Part shown: one piece after another, positions 43,053 through 52,500 of the stretch | Layout of the letters: each line of letters starts with the position of its first letter | Position numbering within the stretch: the first letter of the stretch is position 1 | Assembly: GCA_905233825.1 (NCBI GenBank) | Contig: CAJOFE010000001.1 | Span: 1-64,000, forward strand | Reading direction: 5' to 3' | Origin: an uncultured Prevotella sp. | GTDB lineage: Bacteria; Bacteroidota; Bacteroidia; Bacteroidales; Bacteroidaceae | DNA: 64,000 bases | Position numbers and translations under genes: made by a program | The notes under the pieces: generated by a model | What the model was told of the DNA's origin: nothing | Seen by the model: only the letters and a program-made list of their open reading frames with translations | Databases searched by the model: none

Positions 43053-43955
43053 TTATTTGATCTCTTCCACTGTGTAGCCTGCTGTGCGGAGCAGATGGAG
43101 GACGCCTTTATCGCCAATGAGGTGGGCAGCACCTACGGCGAAGAGGGTAGGCTTCTGCGCCATGAGGGCGGGCATCTTCTTCAGCCAGTTGGCGTTTCGA
43201 TTGTAGATAAGGATATCATCTTCCTCGGGTCTTGAGTCACAGCTGTTGTTCAGTTTCTTGTCCATTGCCTTCTTGAGGGCTTCGAGGTTCTGGGAAAAGA
43301 AGGCATGGATGACATCCTTTTCCATCTCGTCCATGAAGTCGGCGTTGTCTATCTGGCACATCAGCAGTTCCTTTTGGCGTTCCAGCGTCTGCCCCTTGAA
43401 GAGGACGTTGATCTGGAAAGCCATCGTTTCCAAACCGCCCACGCCCTTGCCTTGCCGAAGGGCCTCTTTCTGGAAGTAGTCGTCGAAGCCGTTCTGTACG
43501 TCAATGCTCCCGCTCTTCTTCATGTAGGAGATCATGGAGATGGTCGTGCTGAGGGCTGACGGCGTCATCTTCCCCATCTGCTGGGCGAGCAACGGGTTGG
43601 TCATATCCATACCCATCAGCTCTTTCATATAGGCGTTCAGACGGGTCATCTCGTCGGCAGTGAGCAGTTTGTCGAGCGTCATACCAGCGGGCAGCATCAT
43701 GGCCTGTTGCATAAGAGCGAGACTGTCGGCGCTCATCATTTCGTCCATGACCAGTTCGCCGTAGGTTTGCTGGGTGTCAGCGATGGCCTGGCGCATACCT
43801 GGGATGGAATCGACAAACGACACGGGGGCGAGGTGATAGGTGCCCACGATGTAAGAGGGTGCCGAAAGGCCGTTGCCCGAGATTTTGTACAAGAGTTGTG
43901 CATGTGCGCCCAGCATGACTGCTGTGAGCGCGAGGGAAAGGAGTATCTTTTTCAT
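43053..43955 (-). CDS. TraB/GumN family protein
   Basis: This 300-aa exported protein (signal peptide to GAHAQ) has the family's two conserved ends, SYIVGTYHLAP near the start and LFAVGAAHLIGDKGVLHLLRTAGYTVEEI at the end. Related eukaryotic Tiki proteins are metalloproteases; the His and Glu positions (GTYHL, GELVMDE) are compatible with that. The role in bacteria is not known. It lies 2 bp after the carboxylesterase gene, so the two are co-transcribed. Confidence 0.9.
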   Translation of the reverse strand: MKKILLSLALTAVMLGAHAQLLYKISGNGLSAPSYIVGTYHLAPVSFVDSIPGMRQAIADTQQTYGELVMDEMMSADSLALMQQAMMLPAGMTLDKLLTADEMTRLNAYMKELMGMDMTNPLLAQQMGKMTPSALSTTISMISYMKKSGSIDVQNGFDDYFQKEALRQGKGVGGLETMAFQINVLFKGQTLERQKELLMCQIDNADFMDEMEKDVIHAFFSQNLEALKKAMDKKLNNSCDSRPEEDDILIYNRNANWLKKMPALMAQKPTLFAVGAAHLIGDKGVLHLLRTAGYTVEEIK

Positions 43956-43957
43956 GA

Positions 43958-45541
43958 TTATTGGTTGTTACGTCGTTCTTGTTCTGTTTCTTCACGCTTA
44001 GCTTTGTAGTAGCGATCGACGAAGTCTATCTGCTCGCGGTTAGGCACCATGATGAGCGAGGCGCCGTTACTGAACTGCATGGTGGTAGGCTTCGTCTCGT
44101 CGAAGGTGGGCCAGTAGGGGAGTCCCTTGCCGTTGGGGTTGCCCGTCTTGGCAAAGTTCACCCAGTACTGCTGCATGATTTCGGCCACAGCAGCCTCCGC
44201 AGGATATTTGTCGGGCTGGTTGAGGAACTCGCCATTGAGGTAGATGATGTCATCGGCATGGGCCACGCCGCGACGGTGCGGGTCGTTAGAGAAACTGCGT
44301 GTAGAGGGCTGGGCGAGGTAGGCGGCGTAGGCTGCACTCTTGCCTGTCTTGGCCTGCAGGCTGACCCAGGCATAGGAGGGCCATGCGAAGCCCATATCGC
44401 GGAAAGCATCGGCATTGCCGTGCCAGGCCTCGTCATCGGTGTTGCCAGGATATACTTTCAGCGCTTCGTCAGCCCAGGAGCCGAAGACGTTGCGAATCTG
44501 CTTTTGGTAGTCCTCGGCCTTGATGTTGCCAGGCGTGAAGAGGGCACCCTCGTCGCTATTGGTCATGATGATGACGGGCACATCATTATACTCGCCACGC
44601 TCGTAGAGGCGATGCTGGTCGTCGCAGATAACATAGCCATCGACGCAAGGCCAGAAGCCGGCGAAGCCTACATTACCGTCGCAGAGTTCCATCGCGTCCA
44701 GCTTACGCATCTGTTTGATGTTCTTTTTCTTCAAATGCTTCTGGAAGGCCAGTCCCTGCTGCTCGGCTCCTTTCTGCGAGGCGTCGAGGCCAAGGGTGCG
44801 CGGCTGGTCGTGCCAGGGAGCGAAGGAGCCACCGCTCTGGCTGATACAACGGTGGAAGAGGCCTTTGGCTAAGGGTGAGGCACAGAGCATGCTGCAGCTG
44901 ATGGCACCTGCCGACTCGCCGAAGATGGTGACGTTGGTGGCATCGCCGCCGAAGTTCTTGATGTTACGCTGCACCCATTGGAGGGCGAATAGCTGGTCGA
45001 GCAGGCCGTAATTGCCAGAGTGGCCTGTGGGCGACTCTTTTGTCAACTCGGGATGGGCCATGAAGCCAAGGGCTCCTGTGCGATACTCGATGCTGACGAT
45101 GACTACACCACGCATGGCGAGATGCTTCCACAGGTCGCCACCATACCATTCGGTCTGGAAACCACCACCGTGAATCCACACCATCACAGGCAGTCGGTCA
45201 TTGGCGCTCGTAGCAGGCGTGGCGATGCCAAGGTAGAGACAGTCTTCGCTCATCATATCGGCTGTGCGGCCAGAACGCGTGGGTTGTGGAGGCAGCGGGC
45301 CGAACTCGTCGCACACCCTCACACCCTCCCAGGGCTGGGCAGGTTGTGGCTCGCGCCAGCGCAGGTCGCCAACGGGCGGTGCTGCGTATGGAATAGCCTT
45401 ATATACTGCGAGCGGACCGTCGAGGACTCCCTGCACGTCGCCCGTCTCTACATGGGTCTTCAGGAGCGGCTGCCCCTGCATGTCTGTCGCCATCATCAGG
45501 GCGCAGACTGTCATCACAATTGTCAGAATTCTTTTCATCAT
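43958..45541 (-). CDS. Type-B carboxylesterase, exported
   Basis: This 527-aa hydrolase has a signal peptide (to MQGQ) and the alpha/beta-hydrolase family: VMVWIHGGGF oxyanion region, nucleophile Ser in IFGESAGAIS, Glu in NSDEGALF and His in RGVAHADDIIYL. It would cleave ester bonds in the periplasm, perhaps acyl groups on polysaccharides; the substrate is not readable. It forms a pair with the TraB/GumN gene. Confidence 0.93.
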   Translation of the reverse strand: MMKRILTIVMTVCALMMATDMQGQPLLKTHVETGDVQGVLDGPLAVYKAIPYAAPPVGDLRWREPQPAQPWEGVRVCDEFGPLPPQPTRSGRTADMMSEDCLYLGIATPATSANDRLPVMVWIHGGGFQTEWYGGDLWKHLAMRGVVIVSIEYRTGALGFMAHPELTKESPTGHSGNYGLLDQLFALQWVQRNIKNFGGDATNVTIFGESAGAISCSMLCASPLAKGLFHRCISQSGGSFAPWHDQPRTLGLDASQKGAEQQGLAFQKHLKKKNIKQMRKLDAMELCDGNVGFAGFWPCVDGYVICDDQHRLYERGEYNDVPVIIMTNSDEGALFTPGNIKAEDYQKQIRNVFGSWADEALKVYPGNTDDEAWHGNADAFRDMGFAWPSYAWVSLQAKTGKSAAYAAYLAQPSTRSFSNDPHRRGVAHADDIIYLNGEFLNQPDKYPAEAAVAEIMQQYWVNFAKTGNPNGKGLPYWPTFDETKPTTMQFSNGASLIMVPNREQIDFVDRYYKAKREETEQERRNNQ

Positions 45542-45575
45542 ATCTAAATTTTTATTTCTAACTCCTAATTCATAA

Positions 45576-47003
45576 TCACTCCCAGCACTCTATATCTCCC
45601 TCTAATTCCGGCAGCTGACTACGATGGAACACAGGTTCTTTAATGCCTCGCCGCTTCTGTTGGCGGTAGTCATCGAGCAGACGGAAAGCGTAACGCCCCA
45701 AGAGGGTGATGGCTATGAGGTTGCAGGCCGTGAGGAAGGCCATGAAGAAATCGACGATGTTCCACACGAGTTCGAAACTGGCCATCGCTCCGAAAACTAC
45801 CATCAGGCCCGCCGAACAGATGCGGTAGGCAGTCATGACCTTCGGATTAGGTGTAATGAAGCGGATGTTGGCCTCACCGTAATAATAGTTGCCGATGATG
45901 CTGGAAAAAGCGAAAAGGAAGATGGCTATGGCTATGAACACTGGACCAGCGCTGCCCACTTCTGATTGTAAGGCTGACTGCGTGAGGGCAATACCGTTCA
46001 GCTCAGGTACTTGGTAAAGTCCGCTGATAAGGATGATGAAGGCCGTGCACGAGCATACCAGCAACGTGTCAGTAAACACGCCAAGGGCCTGTATGAGTCC
46101 CTGTTTTACGGGGTGGCTGGTGGTAGCAGTGGCAGCCACATTGGGGGCGCTGCCCTCGCCGGCTTCGTTGGAGAAAAGTCCACGTTTCACGCCGTTCATG
46201 ATGGCTGCTCCGAGGCCACCGCCAGCTATCTGTTCTATGCCAAAAGCGTTGAGTACGATGACCTTAAAGACATGCGGAATCTGCTCGATATTCGTGGCGA
46301 TGATGACGATAGCTAGAATGACATAGCCTATAGCCATCACAGGCACTAGTATAGCGCTGACATGGGCAATACGCTGAATGCCGCCGAAGACGATGAACAG
46401 TGCCATTGCTGCCAACAAGCCACCTACCCATACGGGCGACCAGCCTAAGGCCTCCTGCATGGCGCCGCAGATGGTGTTGGCCTGTATGGAGTTGTTGGAG
46501 AGGCCGAACTGTAGTGTGATAAGCACGGCAAACAACACTGCCATCCACCGCTTGTGCAGACCTCGTTGTATGTAGTATGCTGGACCACCTATGAACGAGT
46601 CTTTATGCTTCTGCTTGAACAACTGTGCCAGCGTACTTTCTACGAAAGCTGTAGCCGAGCCAATGAGAGCGATGATCCACATCCAGAATACGGCCCCTGG
46701 ACCACCGATAGCTATGGCAGTAGCCACACCTGCCAAATTGCCCGTGCCCACGCGGGTGGCCACAGAAACGGCAAAAGCTTGGAACGATGAAATATGTTTC
46801 TTCTTCTCTTGTCCCTTACTCCTTGCTCCTTGCTCCTCAATGGTATCGACAGCCGAGTCCGTTAGTAGCCTGATCATCTCACCCACCATACGGAACTGCA
46901 CAAAGCGTGTGCGCCATGTGAACCACAGGCCGCAACCCACCAGCGCAGCTATGAGCACATAGCTCCAAATGGCATCGTTTAGTGAGGTGATTATTTCATT
47001 CAT
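45576..47003 (-). CDS. AGCS-family sodium:alanine symporter
   Basis: This 475-aa inner-membrane protein takes up alanine or glycine with sodium. The family signature GTGNLAGVATAIAIGGPGAVFWMW and the later FSNEAGEGSAPNVAATATTSHPVKQGLIQ are intact, with about ten membrane helices. Just before the signature, residues about 55-67 (EEQGARSKGQEKK) are encoded by gaggagcaaggagcaaggag simple sequence and look like an in-frame insertion in a cytoplasmic loop. Confidence 0.94.
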   Translation of the reverse strand: MNEIITSLNDAIWSYVLIAALVGCGLWFTWRTRFVQFRMVGEMIRLLTDSAVDTIEEQGARSKGQEKKKHISSFQAFAVSVATRVGTGNLAGVATAIAIGGPGAVFWMWIIALIGSATAFVESTLAQLFKQKHKDSFIGGPAYYIQRGLHKRWMAVLFAVLITLQFGLSNNSIQANTICGAMQEALGWSPVWVGGLLAAMALFIVFGGIQRIAHVSAILVPVMAIGYVILAIVIIATNIEQIPHVFKVIVLNAFGIEQIAGGGLGAAIMNGVKRGLFSNEAGEGSAPNVAATATTSHPVKQGLIQALGVFTDTLLVCSCTAFIILISGLYQVPELNGIALTQSALQSEVGSAGPVFIAIAIFLFAFSSIIGNYYYGEANIRFITPNPKVMTAYRICSAGLMVVFGAMASFELVWNIVDFFMAFLTACNLIAITLLGRYAFRLLDDYRQQKRRGIKEPVFHRSQLPELEGDIECWE

Positions 47004-47026
47004 TTCTCAACTCTTAATTCTTAACT

Positions 47027-49531
47027 CTAGAAGGGATAGCCGATAGCGATGTGTAGGGTATGCATGTCTTTGAAACGGGGGATGTTGAAATAACCGCTAT
47101 GCCCTGTGTCGTAGGGCAAGTGCAGACCAAAGCCCCAATCTACGCGCAGCACAAGGAAGTCGAGATCGTAACGCAGACCTATGCCCGTGCCGGTAGCCAC
47201 CTGCTTGAGGAAGTTGTTCATGTGGAACTTGTTGTCGCTGAAGAGCTCGTTCCAGGATGAAATGAATTCGCGATCGAGGTCATCAAGGGGCTCGTCGAAG
47301 TCCTCCTCATGCAAACTCCAGTCTTCAGAGTTCCACACGTTACCAGCATCGAGGAAGACGGCTCCGTAGAGGTTGCCGAAGAGTCGCTGACGCAACTCCA
47401 GGTTCATAATGAGTTTCGTGTCACCGTTTTGCATGATGTAAGAGAACTGGTTGTTGCCACCCAGTCCAGGGAAGGCACCAGGGCCGATGCTACGCACGGG
47501 GAAGGCTCGGATGCTGTTGGCACCGCCAGCGTAGAACATCTCGCTGAAGGGGGCTCCAGTAGAGTTGCCATAGCTCCACAGCAGGCCAAAGTTCACATGT
47601 CCCACCAGCTTGGAGTGCTGGTTCAGTGTCCAGGTCTTGGTGAGGTCGGTCTCTATCTTCAGGAATTGCGAGTAGGGATTCTTGAACAGCGTCTTGTCCT
47701 TCTGGTTCCAGCTGTTGCCCTGTATCAGCATATCGTAAAGAGCCGTCAGGTTACCGCTCTCTTCGAGGGTCGTCTCCCAGCGAATGGGGTGACGGACAGA
47801 TGAGGGCGAGGTGTAAGTATAGGTATAGCGCATTTTTGGCACAAAGAGGTCGCTCATGGTGGCGGCGAGATAGGGATTCATCGTCAGCAAACTGTCGTAG
47901 CGCTCGGTGAAGCTGTTGGTAAACTGATATTTCACCGTCAGTGGCGAAAGCTCGTGACGACTACTCTCTGAGGGCTGCCAGCGATAGGTCCATTCACCGC
48001 TTACGATGTGCATCTTGTAGTAGCTGGGACGGCGTATGACATCGTTCGACAGCTTGGCAATGGTGGTCGGAGGGGCATAGAATCTCCTGCGAGGACGGCG
48101 TGGACGTGGGGAGAGCGTAGTAGAGTCGTTTCTTATGCCTCGCAAATTTTCTCTCGTACCTCGTGCCTCGTACCTCGATTTCCTGAATCTGGGGAAGAGA
48201 ATACGTGGGAACTCAACCGAAACGTCACCACCGTACTGGTAGGAGTTCATGTCGCTGCCCTTGCTGCCCGTTTCCCATTCGTAGGAGCCGTGCATGTTGA
48301 TGTCGAGCTTTTCGCCGCCACGGAAAGCGTTACGGCGTGTCAGACCCACCTTCAGTTCAGGGCCTAATCGGCCAATAGTACGGTTGACGAAATTGGTTTC
48401 TACATAGAAATCCCAGGGCTTGTCGAAGATGCAGTCGAGGAGCAAATCAAGAGTATCTGATGAGAGACGAGGGGTGAACTGGAAATCGACGTTGCTGAAG
48501 ACACCCGTGGCATTCACCTTTTGCATGGACTCCTGGTAGTTGTCGTAGCTGAACAACTGACGGGGACGCAACTTCAAGTTACTCAGGATGACGGCAGGAC
48601 GTATGGGAGCATGCTTGCCGTGGAACATGATTTTTAGTGAGCGACGGCTGACGGTGCTGTCAGCTTGTTCTCTTAATGAACGGCGCATGCGCATGCTGGT
48701 TGTGCCTATGTACCAGGGACGCAGTGCCTGCGAGGGCAGCGAGTCAGCCATCTGCAGGCGTAAGGCTACGCGATTGGCCACACCGAAAGTATCGGCCAAG
48801 TACGAAGCATAGGTAGGCTGGTAATAGAAGAAACCATTGTTGCGAAAGAGTTGGCTCAGACGGCTGCGCTCAGCATCGAGGCTGGCTACGCTGAATGGCT
48901 CACCAGCTTTGAGATAGCTTTCTTCCCGGGTGGAATCGATGAGGTGCTGCATGACAGACGGGAAACCCACATAGCTCATGGTGTCAATGCGGAAGAGTGT
49001 ATCCATCTGCACGGTATAGGCAATCTTAGCTTTCTTCTCATTCTTTTGCGTCACTTCGCGATAACTCACGTCGCCGTGCATGTAGCCGTTATTGCGCAGC
49101 ACCTGACGGGCCACCTGTGCACGCAGGGCAGGGTTCACCTGACTCATCAGCACAGGAGCCTTACCCAAGGTGCGGTTCAGCCATTTCTTCACGACGCCAT
49201 TCGAGCCGGTAGTAGCGTTCCATATCCACAGACCGTAGGGGAAGGGTGTGCGATAGTAGCTACTGCCAAACAATGCACCGTTGGGAGCCGTAGCCAGCGC
49301 AGCTTCCAATTCCTCCTGCGTCTGCTCGGCATGCTCGTTCTTCTCGTAGTCGGTATAGACAATCTTCTCCAAACCGATAAACAGCTGGTCACCCTCAGGG
49401 ATATGCTTGGTGGTGGAGCAGGAGCAGAAACACAACAAACAGCCCACCCCCAATCCTTCCCAAAGGGAAGGGAGTTTAAATAGACTCGCTATTTGGCTTA
49501 TTCTATGGTATAATTTACTCAATGCTATCAT
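47027..49531 (-). CDS. tamL: TamL: lipoprotein Omp85 of the translocation and assembly module
   Basis: This 834-aa lipoprotein (CSCSTTKHIPEGD, lipidated Cys about residue 38) has POTRA domains and an Omp85 barrel (FYAGGANSIRAFPVRSIGPGAFPG, ending LHIAIGYPF). In Bacteroidota the TamA role is taken by such a lipoprotein, paired with TamB; here the genes overlap by 17 bp with tamB upstream. The signal core LPSLWEGLGVG is encoded by a REP-like palindrome (49443-49474). Another foreign-looking stretch, YEARGTREN, is encoded by a tacgaggcacgagg simple sequence. Confidence 0.9.
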   Translation of the reverse strand: MIALSKLYHRISQIASLFKLPSLWEGLGVGCLLCFCSCSTTKHIPEGDQLFIGLEKIVYTDYEKNEHAEQTQEELEAALATAPNGALFGSSYYRTPFPYGLWIWNATTGSNGVVKKWLNRTLGKAPVLMSQVNPALRAQVARQVLRNNGYMHGDVSYREVTQKNEKKAKIAYTVQMDTLFRIDTMSYVGFPSVMQHLIDSTREESYLKAGEPFSVASLDAERSRLSQLFRNNGFFYYQPTYASYLADTFGVANRVALRLQMADSLPSQALRPWYIGTTSMRMRRSLREQADSTVSRRSLKIMFHGKHAPIRPAVILSNLKLRPRQLFSYDNYQESMQKVNATGVFSNVDFQFTPRLSSDTLDLLLDCIFDKPWDFYVETNFVNRTIGRLGPELKVGLTRRNAFRGGEKLDINMHGSYEWETGSKGSDMNSYQYGGDVSVEFPRILFPRFRKSRYEARGTRENLRGIRNDSTTLSPRPRRPRRRFYAPPTTIAKLSNDVIRRPSYYKMHIVSGEWTYRWQPSESSRHELSPLTVKYQFTNSFTERYDSLLTMNPYLAATMSDLFVPKMRYTYTYTSPSSVRHPIRWETTLEESGNLTALYDMLIQGNSWNQKDKTLFKNPYSQFLKIETDLTKTWTLNQHSKLVGHVNFGLLWSYGNSTGAPFSEMFYAGGANSIRAFPVRSIGPGAFPGLGGNNQFSYIMQNGDTKLIMNLELRQRLFGNLYGAVFLDAGNVWNSEDWSLHEEDFDEPLDDLDREFISSWNELFSDNKFHMNNFLKQVATGTGIGLRYDLDFLVLRVDWGFGLHLPYDTGHSGYFNIPRFKDMHTLHIAIGYPF
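49443..49474. repeat. REP-like palindrome inside the TamL signal peptide
   Basis: A cccacccccaa head is followed by tccttcccaaagggaaggga. It has the same head-palindrome layout as the copy at 4547 and is translated as LPSLWEGLGVG on the minus strand. Confidence 0.8.
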
Positions 49532-52500
49532 TATTTATAGATATGGAGTCTCGGGGTGAAACAAGAGTTGCAGGTCTATTCGGGCGCCCTTCCCTTAGGG
49601 AGGGGGTGGGAGTAGGTTTCTTGAACAAGTCCGTCAGCTTATCCAGCTTTTTCTTCCAGATGTAGCCGCCGCCATATTCGCCTGTGTAGCCTTCAAGCCA
49701 GTCATAGACGTTTTGGTTGTAGAACAGCTTGAGGTATTGGTTAGAGGTAGGCGAGAGGCGATATTCCATCGTAACATTGTCGAAGAACGACTGGTTCTGT
49801 CCTTGCATTTCTGCGCCTGTCGATACCCTTCCGCCTATCTGCACGTTCAGGCGATTGTTCCAGAAGCGCTTGGCGAAACGGAAGCTGTAGTCAGTGTGTG
49901 TCTGTCCGGCAGCATCGGTCGTGTTGTCGAGTCCTACCTGCAGATCGACGGTCTTCAGGGCACCTGCGGTGATGTTATTGATTTCGCTTTGTAAGAACGA
50001 ACTCAATGCCGAGTTCATCGAGAAGGCACTGGTGTTGCCGTCGGCCAAGTACATGCCAGTGGTGAGCATAGTGACGGCCAGCTTGCCGCGTTGCTCGGTG
50101 CTCATGGAGTTCAGTTCGTTCTGCACCTGCATATCCTCGGGAGCATCAATGGTGAACTGCAGTCCCATGTTCTCCAAAGTCTGTGTGATGACGACACCGC
50201 AATCGAAAGCAACATTGCGGCTTTGGCCGTCATCAGTGCCTACAGCGGCTCGTTTGCGCTCGGTGGCCGTGAGGTTGAGCGTGGGGTTGTCGGCCTGACC
50301 GGTAAACTCCACATAGCTACCCTCCTTGATGGTGAAGGTCTTCAGGGGGATGACGGGCAGTGAGTATTTCATCGTGCCGCTCTCCACGGTGTAGCGTCCT
50401 CTCAGGTTCATGCCGTTACCATCCATTTGCAAGCGCAGGTCGCCACCGCCCTGCAGATCGACGTAGTTGGTCTGGTCGGCATTCAGCGCACAGCGTGCAT
50501 GGGCACCCTGGTCGATGCTGATTTGCATGTCGATGTTCAGGGCATCGCTTTCAGGGCGTTGCACCACAGCCACCTGCGTAGTATCGCTGAAGTCGGTGAA
50601 ACGCACCAGCTCGTCCATTTGGTTGTCGGTAGAGAGGGGCGAGTCGAGCAGGATATAATTCAGGTCAGTGGTGCCCAGTACGTCGAGGCGGCCACGCATC
50701 TTCAGTTGTTCGAGGTTTCCGTTGAGACGGGCGAAGAAATTGACGAACATACGCCCGTAGGCCACCGACTCTTTCTTCTGACGGGCATTGACGAGTTGGA
50801 AGTTACGGGCTGTAAGGCGCAGGTCGATGGTCTCTTTGTCGCCGTCGCTGTCAAGCAGATCCACATTGCCGCTGATGTTGAGGGGTGTCGATTCCTGTGT
50901 CGTGTTGCTGCCAAGAAGCACACGTCCAAGCAGCGGCGTGGCACCAAGAATCGTGCGGCCGAGCTGTGACTTGTTTTCTGTGGTATTGGCATAGAGGGCA
51001 AAGTCGTCGAACAGCAGGCGCGAGTTTTCTATGCGCAACGGTGTGTCGCCAAAGCGCATGCGAACACCGTAGGGGTCACTCACGAAGTAGCCGTCGGAGA
51101 ATTTCACCTCGCCATTGGCCATCAGCTTCGACAGTTCGCCCTTGATGCTGAGCGTGCCGTCGGCAAAGCCCTCGAAGCCAAATAGCTGGTCAGGCATGAA
51201 GCCGTTGGCAATGCTGAGCGGCATGTGGGTCAGTTCGAGGGTGGCATCGAGGCGTTTGCCGCTCAGATAGCTTCCTTGCAGCGTGCCTATCGGTTCATCT
51301 TCAAGGTTCAGCGTGGCATCGACCACATGTGTGCCGTCTTCACGGAGCAGATAGACGAACTCTGCCCCGAGGTTGCCGATGGGACTGCCCTCATAGGACA
51401 TCTGGTTGATGTGCATGTCGCTGGCTACCGAGATATTGTGGTCGGCATCCATCAGCAGGTGGTAGTCGCCTTCCATCATGCCTGCTATCTTTGGCAGGAA
51501 GGCCACGCCGCTGGTCAGCTCGTTCAGGTCAAGGCGGTTGGCACTGATGGTGATGTCCTGTAGCATGGTAGTGTCCTGGTCGGCGGTGTAAATCTTGATA
51601 TGGGTGCCGTCGTCGGCCTTCAGGTCGATGTTAGCTTCCATCTTCAGGTCATCGTGGAGCAGTAGGAAGTTATCGTCGTTTAGGGCAAACTCCTTGTAGC
51701 CCAAAGTGGGGCGCTGGGGGATGAGCTGGAAGTTGATGCCGTTGTCGGCCATCTCGGCTTTGGCGCCTATGCGTATGTTGCGGAGTCCCTGTTCGTCGAA
51801 GTAGCGGATGCCGAAGCTGGCGCCGTGCTCTTGCAAGAATCCATCGAATAGCACGTTGAATACGGCCATGGGATTCTTGCGGTTGTTCGTCACCTGTCCG
51901 TTGAAGGTCAGTCCCCTTTCCTTCTCTACTAATGTCAGGCGCAGGGTGTCCAGCTGCATGTCGCCGCTGGTGAGACGGTCTATGCGTGCCACGCCGTTCA
52001 GGCCTGTCGAGGGCGACATGTTCAGGTCTATGTTCAGGTCCTTGAAGTCAATGCCCGATGCCGCTCGCAGGATGTCGGCCACTGGGTTGTTGCGCTGACT
52101 GGTGATGTAGAGCTTGGCTGTGGGCAGCATGCTCTTCAGCAGAGGTTGGTCAATGGTGCGGTTCTTTAGTTGCGAGCTGATGGTGTCGGCCAGCGCTCCC
52201 ATTTTACTCAATAGCTGCTGGTAGTCGCCTCGGCTGTCGAGTTTCACGATGAAGTCGCCACTCTGCATGCGTACTACGGTGGTGTCGCTACCCGCTTTCA
52301 GCAGGATGCCCACGTTCTCAGGGTGGTGAGCCTTCACGCTGTCGCGAATACTGATGTTGCTCAGCAGGGCCGATACTTTGTGCGTGTTCTTCAGGTCGCT
52401 TTCCAGTTCTATGCTGCCAGTCATTCCCAGCAGGACTCCCTCGCTTCCAATGCCGAGAGCCATCATGTCGAGATCAGCGAGGTTGGCATCGGCCTGTGCT

